Part shown: positions 52,450-63,200 of the stretch, one piece after another | Layout: every line of letters begins with the position of its first letter | Numbering within the stretch: the first letter of the stretch is position 1 | Translations under genes and position numbers: made by a program | Origin: Diplonema japonicum | Lineage: Eukaryota > Euglenozoa > Diplonemea > Diplonemida > Diplonemidae | NCBI GenBank assembly: GCA_964019335.1 | Contig: OZ025743.1 | Coordinates: 248,001-312,000 of the forward strand | Direction of reading: 5' to 3' | DNA length: 64,000 bases | Notes under the pieces: generated by a model | The model's database searches: none | What the model was told of the DNA's origin: nothing | Seen by the model: the letters and a program-made list of their open reading frames with translations, nothing else

Positions 52450-54451
52450 CTATTCAAATTCGATTAGGACCTGCTCGTCCTGAATAGTGTCCCCAGCCTT
52501 AATGTGGACAGCCTTCACAACCCCATCGATCTGGGAAAGAAGCGACTGCTGCATCTTCATGGCCTCAAGGATAAGCAGCTCCGACCCAGAGTTGATTGTC
52601 TGTCCCACTTCCACAGCAACCTTCACCACTGCCCCGGGCATGGGCGCAATAAGCATCTTGGAGGTGTCGATCACCTTAGGAGGCGGCCTGCAATTTTTTT
52701 TTTTCTTTTTCTCCCCAGCCAACATACATGATCGGCTCCAGCTCTGCCTGAAGCTCGCTGAGCACCTTCACGGTGTAAGGCGTACCGATGTACTGCACTC
52801 TGTAGTTCATCTCGTCAGCTGAGGACAGGTGCTGGAAGGCCTCCCTCGCAGTCTCAACCCCGTTCACGGAAACCTCGGTGCGGAAGACAGGCTGCCTGAT
52901 ACCCCACTCCACGTTCGAGAGCACAACCTTTTTTTTTTTTTTTTTTTTTTTTTCCCCTCCAAACCTCATCGTCGCCAATGTTAACGGTAAAGGTAGTGCC
53001 GTCCTGCTTCACAGTCACATTGGACACCTCTTCGTTAAGCGTGGTGATCGATGTCGACTCCACAGCATGGTTCTTCGTTGTTTTGGAGTTTTCGTACATA
53101 TGACGCATAACAGCGGCAGTAGCGATAACCTTAAGAGACTCCGATGGGGAAAGCTGGTGCCCTGCGAAGCCCTCAGGGTACTCCTGGGGGAGGTAGTTGG
53201 TAGAAATATCACCCGACCTGTACGTCTCCGAGGTGAGCACATCTCTCAAAAGCGTGATGTTGTGCCCCACACCCCTCACCACATAGTCATCAAGCGCAAG
53301 GTTCATCTTGTCAATGCACTCATCACGAGTCTCAGCGTGCGTGATAAGCTTGCAGATCATAGGGTCGTAGTAGACAGAAATCTCTGAACCTTCAGTAATC
53401 CCGGAGTCGATTCTGACACCGTCACCCTTGGGCTCGACGTACCTGTTCAGGTGTCCGATGGAAGGGGCGTAGTTTCTGGTAGGGTCTTCAGCGTATACCC
53501 TGCATTCTGTAGCCCATCCGTTGATCTTCACCTCGTCTTGTTTAACAGATAGTTCGAGTCCTCTGGCTGCTCTCATCATTTGTTCGACAAGGTCGAGGCC
53601 TGTGATTTCCTCTGTGATCGGGTGCTCGACTTGGAGCCTGGTGTTCATTTCGAGGAAGTAGAAATTCTTCCTGGGATCGACAAGCATCTCAACTGTACCT
53701 GCGGTGTGGTAGTTGACAGATCTTGCGAGGGCTGCGGCTTGTTCGCCCATGGCTTGTCTTGTGGCGGGGTCGATGAAGGATGATGGAGCTTCTTCAATAA
53801 CCTTTTGGTTCCTTCTTTGAATGGAACACTCCCTTTCAGGAAGGTATACAACGTTTCCTAGCTTGTCTCCGATGACCTGGATCTCAATGTGTCGGGGGTT
53901 GTCGATGAACTTTTCCACGAGCATTCGGTCGTCGCCGAAGGATGAAATGGCTTCTCTTTTCGCGGCGTCCCATTCAACATCGGCTTGTTCCTTGTTCCAT
54001 GCAATTCTCATCCCCTTACCACCGCCTCCCGCGGAGGCCTTGATCATGATGGGGTAGCCGATGAGCTCAGCGACCTCGAACATTCTCTCCTTGGACTCGA
54101 TCTCGCCGTCGACGCCCGGGATGCAGGAGACGCCGGCTTCCTTTGCGAGAAGCTTCGACTGAATCTTGTCGCCCATGGCCGCGATGGCGGTGTGGGTGGG
54201 CCCGATGAACTCGACGCCTTGCGCCTGCAGCGCCTGCGAGAACTCAGCGTTTTCACTCAGGAAACCGTACCTGAACGGTGTGGTTGGAAGAAAAAAAAAG
54301 TTTTTTTTTTTTTTATACCCCGGGTGCACTGCGTCTGCTCCAGTGTCCTTGCATGCCTGAAGGATGCGGTCCATACGGAGGTAGGAGTCCCTTGAAGGTG
54401 CTGCCCCAACGTGAACAGCCTCGTCGGCCATTTGAACGTGTTTGGAGTGCT

Positions 54452-54482
<31 letters not shown>

Positions 54483-54694
54483 CTTTTATAACATACCTGG
54501 TCAGGGGTGGAGTACAGTGCCACCGTCTTGATGCCCAGCCTCTGGCAGGTCTCCATCACCCTGCACGCGATCTCGCCTCTGTTGGCGATCAGGACCTTGT
54601 CGAAGTAATGCCTGTCGCTGACGATCTCCACCTTCCCCCTTATCTGTGCCTTCAGCACCATCGCATTGCGGAGGCCCTGCGCCGCCCTTCTCAT
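52450..54694 (-). CDS. PCCA: Propionyl-CoA carboxylase alpha chain, mitochondrial, four introns
   Basis: Biotin-dependent carboxylase subunit that carboxylates propionyl-CoA to methylmalonyl-CoA with the beta subunit. Exons inferred: 54694-54497, 54449-54319, 54270-52965, 52927-52728, 52687-52450, totalling 2073 nt (690 residues; the human protein has 728). Introns: 54450-54496, 54271-54318, 52928-52964, 52688-52727; all GT-AG, 37-48 nt, A-rich, and splicing restores the conserved protein each time (HPG/YGFLSEN, TPDQ/HSKH). Visible motifs: an Arg-rich N-terminus suiting a mitochondrial presequence, [14 protein letters not shown], the ATP-grasp loop [20 protein letters not shown], and near the C-terminus the biotin site EAMKMQ. 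The [12 protein letters not shown] segment and overall length favour PCCA over the methylcrotonyl or acetyl-CoA enzymes. No PCCB is in the window. Confidence 0.93.
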
Positions 54695-54859
54695 TGTTTT
54701 TTTTTTTTTTTTTTCCTTCTTTCTTTTTTTTTTTTTTTTTGGCGAAGAAAACCAAAGAAATGAAAAAAACCTGAAAAAAAAAACCAAAGAAAAATAATAT
54801 AAAAAAAAAAAAACAAAAAAAAAAAAAAACAAAAAAAAAAAAAACACTTCACCGTAGTC
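54695..54859. other. A- and T-tract spacer between PCCA and ubiquitin-eL40
   Basis: Almost entirely A and T runs. On the coding strand the ATG of PCCA is directly preceded by a run of about 18 A and C. Too short and simple to hold a gene. Confidence 0.6.
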
Positions 54860-55781
<922 letters not shown>

Positions 55782-55826
55782 CTACAACTTCTCGGTCATC
55801 TCGGGCACAGCCTTGAGAGCGTCCTG

Positions 55827-55871
<45 letters not shown>

Positions 55872-56780
55872 CCATACAGCAACAAGCCCGTAGTCAGCCA
55901 GCGCCATAATTGGGGCCTCCTCATCAGTGTTGATGGCAACGATGGTCTTTGAGTCCTTCATGCCGGTGACGTGCTGGATGGCACCGGAGATACCGCAGGC
56001 CACGTACAACTGAGGGGCCACGATCTTCCCGGTCTGACCAACCTGCAGGTCGGAGGCAACCCACTCTGCGTCCACGACAGCACGGGTGGCACCAACAGCC
56101 GCGTTCATCTTCCCTGCAAGGCTTTCAATAAGGTGCCAGTTTGAGGGGTCCTTCATCCCACGGCCTCCTGACACGATAACGTCAGCAGACTGCAAGTCGG
56201 GTTTGTCAGATGATGCGGATGCAGCTGACACAAAGGCGCTCTGCCCGCTCTCAGACGAGGGGATCTCCTCCACTGCCGCGGAACCGCCTTCCGCTGCCGC
56301 CTTGTCGAAGGACGCACCCCTCACAGTCATGATCTTAACCTTGTCGTTGGACTTCACCTTGGTGACAACGTTACCAGCGTAGGTCCCCCTTGTGAAGGTG
56401 TCCTCAGAGTGGATCTCAGCGACGTCGGTCAGAGGCTGTGCATCGAGGAGCGCGCCGAGTCTTGGGGCGACGGACTTGCCCATTGCGCTGGAGGGTGCGA
56501 GGATGTGGGTGAAACCCTCTGCCTTCCCCAGTACCATGTTAGTGATGTTCTCTGCAAGGTCGTGCTCAACGGAGGAGCCCTCTCCGTACAGCACCTTGCT
56601 CACTCCGCTCACCTTGCTGACGGTCTCGGCCGCCGCCTTCCCGGAGACCAGCGCCGTGACGTCTCCGCCGATCTGCTGAGCGGCCGTGAACGCGCTCAGC
56701 GAGGCGGGGGTCACACCCTTGGCGTTCACCTGCGCCAGCACCATCACATTCCCCAGCACTCGTCGGGACCCGCGGAACAT
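55782..56780 (-). CDS. ETFA: Electron transfer flavoprotein subunit alpha, one intron
   Basis: FAD-binding subunit of the mitochondrial ETF, which takes electrons from acyl-CoA and amino-acid dehydrogenases and passes them to ETF-ubiquinone oxidoreductase. ATG at 56780; intron 55824-55877 (54 nt, donor GTATGG, long A tract, acceptor ATGCAG). The intron is a multiple of three and reads through as poly-Lys. Spliced length 314 residues (human 333). Motifs: [15 protein letters not shown], the FAD-binding segment [40 protein letters not shown] and [12 protein letters not shown], ending [10 protein letters not shown]. The short N-terminus with RGSRR suits a mitochondrial presequence. The proximity of PCCA fits a shared role in branched-chain amino-acid and odd-chain fatty-acid breakdown but proves no co-regulation. 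Confidence 0.96.
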
Positions 56781-57288
56781 TTTTGTTTTTTTTTTTTTCT
56801 TCTTCGCTGGATGGGGGGGTTTTTTTTGTTTTTTGTACAAAAAAATGAAAAGGAGTTTCAAAAATGAAAGGGAAAAAAAAAAAAGAAATCATTCGTTGGA
56901 AGAGCATAAAAAAGAACGGGGGGGGGGGGGATGAAAATGAAGGGGGAGAAAAAAAGAGAAACAAAAAACAATGAATTAAGAGGAACAACAGAAGTTCTGT
57001 TGTTTCGTGCTGTTCGTGCCGGAAAGAGAGGGGGGGGGGGGGGGAGAAGAAATTCGATAAAGCTTCTGTGTGCGGGGGGGGGGGGGGGGGTGCTCACTGT
57101 CAAGAAGGGAAGAAAAAAAAGAGGAACTGGCTTTTTGCCTCAGAGAGCCCCCCCCCCCCCCCCCCCCCCAGCACTGTGAAGAAAAAAAAGAAACAAAATC
57201 ATTAATACCTATGAGGGGAGAAAGAGAAAACCCAACACGGGCGCAACAAAAAAAAAAAAAAAAAAAAAAGCTTTAAGATAACCCAAGG
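56781..57288. other. Low-complexity spacer upstream of ETFA
   Basis: Contains a C run (57150-57169), G runs (about 56919-56930, 57030-57043, 57074-57090) and A runs (57109-57120, 57247-57268), with short complex segments. The last bases before the ETFA ATG are A-rich on the coding strand. No gene seen. Confidence 0.6.
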
Positions 57289-60200
57289 TCACTCTTTCAG
57301 ACCATTCACGGGTGCCACGTTCACAATCTCCGCAATGGTGAGCCGCTTGCTAATGTACCATTCTCCTGTCGAACCTGCGGGCGTGTAACCATATTGCGCC
57401 TGGCTGCCGTGCCGCCACCTCCAGATGTACGCGTTCCCTCCGCTTGTGAGGGCCACAAGGTTCTTTCCAGCTAGCTTCAGGTCGACGATCCCTTCCGACT
57501 CCAACAGCAGCTTGGTAACCTTATCAGTACACACGATAAGGGAGGACCCTTGGTACACCCATGCTGTGTGCCTACCGCCTTCGGATTTGAGGAGCTTCTC
57601 GCCGAAAGGAGGTAGTTCCTGTGAATCTTCATACACCAGTTGGTCGACATGTGTTCTAGGCGGCCTGCTGGCTGGCTGCACAGGATCGCTCGCAACCCGT
57701 TCCTCAGGGGTGCGGTCCTTCAGTTCCATTGTTTCCGGTCCAAGGCTCACTGTTTCAAATACCCTGTGACCTGACTCCACTGTGAAAACCTGTTTTCCTT
57801 TGTCCCAACCAATGTGGTCAAAAGCCATGTCCACAGGTTCTTTAAGACGGCTCAGGGTGCCGGTCGCTCTGCAGTACACAACAACATCTTGCTGTTTGAG
57901 ATCGTCGCCGCACTCCACCAGCGTGCCTACCAAGCCACCGTCGTGCGAGACACAGATCTTGCGAACAGCGCCTTTTAGGATCGGAGTGGACTTCGGAAGC
58001 TTCATGCATATCAATCCGAAATTGCTGTTGTTGTTGCCATCCATGTGGTAGTACGCCTTGGCAGCGGAAGCGTATGTGTTGAGGACGTTGATTCGTGTTG
58101 TTCCGTCTCCGAAGGCTCTTGTGTATAGGCGTGTGGCGCTTTTTTCCTTCAACAGCCAACAGAAGTTGCTGGTCCTGTGCCGTCCCATTGTGAGAAGTAC
58201 CCTTCCGGACACGACGTGCCGCGGGACGTCTTTCTTCTCCCTGCTGCTTTGGTACATTGGGAACGAATAGATCTCTTCGCACGACAGCGATTCGCGTCCA
58301 TCGCCTAGTTCCCGCACAGCTACCTTGCACACCGTGCACACCCATCGGTTGGCGATGTAGCTCCAAGCAAGCAGCCTATCGCTCATAGGTGTGAGGTACT
58401 CGTACACGGATTTTTGCGTCGCGGGCTCGAGGGACTGTTTCTTCTTGACATCAACAGCGTTGAGTGCACCGTTCTCGAGCCAGTAGATAGCGTTGTCAAC
58501 CAGACAGAGGCTTTTCATAAAAGCGGGCTTGCCTGTCCACTTGCGGCACACAACTGGGCCGTTTTTTGCGGTTGCTGTCAGAAACTCGACGGTGCCACCG
58601 TGCTGCACATAGCACACTTCACCGTGCCTTGTGATCTTTACAAGCTTTCCGTGTGCGCCCAACTCGTACTGTGTCTTGACCGAGTCCCGCGCCACCTCCA
58701 TGATCACTATGTTGCTGTTTGTTTTGTAAGCGACGACGAGAACACGCGAGGCGCCCCTCCTCACTATCCTGCTCAGGAGAGTCGTGCCTGCTGGTATCTG
58801 GTGGTTGTCTGGCAGCGTCACCATGTTATCTCCAAACATTACTCTGTCTGTGTACACCTCAGCCACGATGTCGGTGCCATTGTCATCTGTGAAGGCTGCA
58901 AACGAAAGCAGGTTTTCCCCCACGGGTGTTCCCTGAACTTCGCGTAGATGGAGCCTTCCATCCCGCATGAGGTAAGCCCTTGAGAGGTGCGTTCCTTGCA
59001 ATTCGTCGTTTGTGATGTTCGTTCTGTCGAAGGTGCTGTCCTCAAGGTACGCCCCCTTCACTCTGATCCCTCTGAGGTCCATCCCAGCGAAGCTGTCGTT
59101 CGCAGCCGACAAGATCGTGATCGCCACAGCGGCGGGAACCTTGCACCAAGGTAGTTTCGACAGCTCCACAAGGGAGTACAGCGTGTCCCTGAACCACACC
59201 AGAAGCTTGTTCTCCCCCTTCGTCCTGTTCTTCTTCCTCACCATCTTCGCCAAGAACAGCCTCAAGGTATCAGGGTAGTTCTTCAGGTCCTCCATCAACA
59301 CATTCCACGTCTCCTGCTTCATGCACGCTGCCTTGCATGCCCCGACAAGGTATTTCGAGGCTTCTTCTTCAGTGATGCTAGGGATTGCGCACTTCACCTT
59401 CATCACCATCAGGTTTTTATGCCGTCGAAAGTACGCCCATCTGTTTTCGTTCTGTTCAACAGCGTTCAGGGAAAGACCTGTGTCTGTTTGAGACATGAAA
59501 GAGACGAAGAACTTTGTACAGCAGCGGTTCAGAGGGACTTGCATCAGATTGTCATGGACGGCGATGGCGGTGAAGGCCTCTTGCATCCACTTGTTGTAGA
59601 AGCTGTACACCCTCTCGTTGTCCGCTTCCCAGGCAAACAGGGGTGAGGCCGCGAACAAATCGCGTACCAGCTGAGGGTCTAGCTTGTCGGCGATGCACGC
59701 AGCGTTGCCATAAGGTGCTTGCAGTGAGTGGCCCCGTGTCATGTCGACTGCAAGGAGGGCGTTGTAGCGCATCATAAGGCTGACAAGGTCCCCATCGCTG
59801 ATGGAGGGGTGCTTCGTGTTCAGCTCCTTCAACGACAGTCGGAAGTACTCTTCAAGACACGTTCTCAGTAAGCTGGTGTTTATTTCCTTCTCATTCACGA
59901 TGTTCATCATGTGCCCCGCTCCGTAAGGCTTCATCAAGTAACTATCCAGCTGTGCGAGGATAGCTGTTGCCCTGTTGCTCTCGACCTCTTTCAAGACGTG
60001 GTCGGCTAGCTTGTACATCACCACTTCGTGTGAAGGCTCGTCTGTTTCGTTCGGAAGCATCTTGTGATATGTTTCCCTCACCAGCTTCTTGCCGTCCTCT
60101 GTGACAGGGTTCGCGGTGAGGATGTCGGGGAAGTTCCTTGTGGTCCATTGGCCGCTTGTTTCATCGTAAACGCTGTACGGCACGGACCAAAAGCGGTCCC

Positions 60201-63200
60201 TCGTGTCCTCCTCATGAATAGCTTGTGTGACGGACATAAGCATCGCTAAGGTCATGGTGCACTGTTGTGTTTCGTGATTGTGCTCGATGTATTTGGCAAA
60301 TTTTCGGTACAGCAGAACACTCCTCAGCACTGACCCGATTGACGCGTCGCCTGCGCCGAGCATTCTTGCAACGTCCCCGCGTTCCATGTTGCACATGCCG
60401 TACTCTTCACAAACTCTTTCCTCTCCGTAGTTGTTGTGGACGATGCAAAAACTGCTGTTGCACGCAAACACTTTGTTCAGGGGACACTCCAGAATGGCCG
60501 TGTCCGCAGCTACCAAGATGGTGGGGCCGCCCCATTCGCCAAGCCTGTTCTTCTTCCTCATTGAATCCAGGTGGAACTCCTTGTCGAGGAACGAGTACCC
60601 CACGAGGATCAGCACCAGGTGCACCTTTTTCTGCCCATTGGCGCCCCTCGTCCTCTCTTGAAGTCGCTGCACGTTCCCCATCGTGAAGCCGTGTTGCATC
60701 AGGGCCTCCTCAATAAGGCGTGTCGTTGGCTCCTTCATCGCAGGCAGGAACACATGAAGAGGAAGAAGAAGCACATCAGCGCTTTTGTCTGTAGCATCTT
60801 TGTAATAATCGCACCACAGCTCCTTCTCGACCAGAGACAGGAACCCCCTGCCCCAACAAGTGCCGTCACAGACGAAGCTCGACCCAGTCGGGTGGTCCTT
60901 CATACGCGACACAAAGTGCTTGGGACTGAACGGCTCTACTTTTTCAGAGGCCCCCTTATTCAAAACTCTTATGAAGGAGTACTTGTCACACAGATGGAGG
61001 TCACCACCGCAAGAGGTTCGTGCCTCGTGCAACAGGTCGATGTCGTCGTCCAGCTTCCTGTGCAGCTGGAGGTAGGAGTGGATGTCGCTCACTTCCTTCT
61101 TCATGTCCTGAAGCTGCCTGTCGATCCCTGCCACCCTGTTGAAGATGCTTGCCGTGAGGAGAAGGGTCGTCCCGGCTATCGCATTCAACCCTTCGAGGTT
61201 CGCTGCATACACCTTCACCGCCTTCTGCGCCTCTGTCAGAAGATTGTCGACGTGCTCCTCAGCCTCCTTGTTCGGCACAACCCTTCGAAGCTCCAGAAGC
61301 ATCTCTACTTCCCCCAGCAGCCCCTCCATGTCCTTCTTGTAGGTCTCTTCCTTCGTCCGTAGCGTCATCTTCAGGTACTGCCTCGCCTTCCCAAACACTC
61401 GGCCTGCCTGCTCTAGGTCCCTTCCCCCATTCTCGCTCCTTACTGTGTCCAGCACTTCTTCGCTCATTTCTTTTGCTAGTTTACAGTCCAGCTCCCCGCT
61501 CTCGACCACCTCGTAGCAAGCAAGAACCGCCCTGTGCCGCACACTGGTTCCCTCGTCGCCTCCAGAGGACGCTGTCAGTCCCGCCACAACCCCCTCCACT
61601 CCTGCGGCGATGTCTTTCAGTCCGGTGATCTTCTCTTCGTTGAATATCTTCCCCAGCTTTGCCATCACCTCCTCAGCCTTCAATATCTTCCTGGCCTCTT
61701 TCTGAACCCCTCCCAAGAGCTTGGTCGCCTTCTCAAGAAAGGCTTTCAGATAGCTTGGCGTCTTGCGGTCCCGTTTCAGGAGACCCAGCAAACAGTCCAC
61801 CATCGCCTCCCTCACCTGGCCTGGGAATTGTGTGACCCCTTGCTGTTCCCCTTCCACAGGGATCCTTTGGTAGAGAACCCCGTTGCTGTGGACAAGGCTC
61901 TCAGCTGCCCTCTCCGTTTGCTCCGACGATACGACACGGGAGAACACCAGGAGGTCAGCAAGGGTCCCTACCCACAACGACGCAGGGAGAGCCTTCGTAT
62001 CCTCGGGACACACTTCCTCGTGGATCTTCTTCACGAGGCCCACCAGGTATTCACTTGCTTGCGTCCCGTCACTTGTTGTAAGCGTACTCACCAGAAGCAG
62101 GTACTTCAAACGTTGAGAAAGGGCGTTGCACGTTGCTGCTGTCCTCACCTCTGCTCTTGTGTCCCAAGTGTCGCTGATGTTGAGAAATCCCACGATGCCC
62201 TCCCCAGCTGCTGCAAATGTCTCCGTGTCGAAGCCCATTGTCTTGAGAGCGACAACACCAGAGGCCACTGCAGCAAGGTTGCCGAGAATGCTCTTCCCGA
62301 TAACCCCACCCACCTTGGTGATGATCTCGTGGTCTGTTGCCGACGACGCGTGCATGAACACCTTGTACCTCTCCTTGTTCAGGCTTGTCACGAGTGCCCG
62401 GAATTCATCTAGTTGTTGTCCTGCATCAGAGCCGATGCTGTCTCCTTCGTCGTACATGGCAAGCTGCACCACCAGGGAGGCCACCATACGGTACAGGTGG
62501 ATGTTGTTCATCACCACGATGTCACTTGTATCACTGTCCCCCAACGACTGCCGCAGCGCCCTCAGAAGCTCACACACAGCCACCAACATGTACTCTGCCG
62601 CAAGCTTGCTGCCCCACTGAACCTCGAGCAGTGACGAGAGCTTCACCTCGTTCAGCTTGAACCACTTCACGAAGGTCTGCAATCTTGCAACCCTGTCCCT
62701 TGCCTCCGCGCACTGCGCTACATCTTTTGCCCGGCTCTCCAACCCCCTGAGGAAGGACAGGGTGTCCTTCGTGATGTCTTGCAATCCGTTTCGCGCGGGG
62801 AGCTGGGGCCCTGCACTGAGGACGGCATCGGGGAGAAGTCCGATTGTGGCCAGCACAGCCAGATTGTGTTTGTACAGCTCGAGTGCATGCTGAGACATGT
62901 TTGCCACCTGTGGGTCTGGGTAGGCACCAACCTCGTCCTGCAGTTTCGCGTTGTCGGCGTTGTACTGAGCCTCTGCTTTGATATCTTCTTCGTTTTCTAA
63001 TGTAAATCTGCACTCAGTCTCATTCAGTGGCACCTCCTCTTTGCACCCAGTCCCCTTCAGCAGTATGTTCAAATAGTACTCCGTGTGTCTGAAGGCCTTC
63101 ATCTGCGAAACGAGCAACGCCCCTTCTCCGTCGCTCCTCACAGTGTCCAACACCTCACGGCCCATCATCTCTGCTAGATTGCCGTCCAGCTCCCCGCTCT

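Noticed and set aside
52676-52978. An independent 100-codon ORF between parts of PCCA
   Set aside because: It is the fourth PCCA exon, read with flanking intron sequence on both sides.
54257-54847. A separate 196-codon protein overlapping the start of PCCA
   Set aside because: It is the first PCCA exon read through its first intron into the wrong frame, plus a poly-T leader; splicing joins it to the main PCCA frame.
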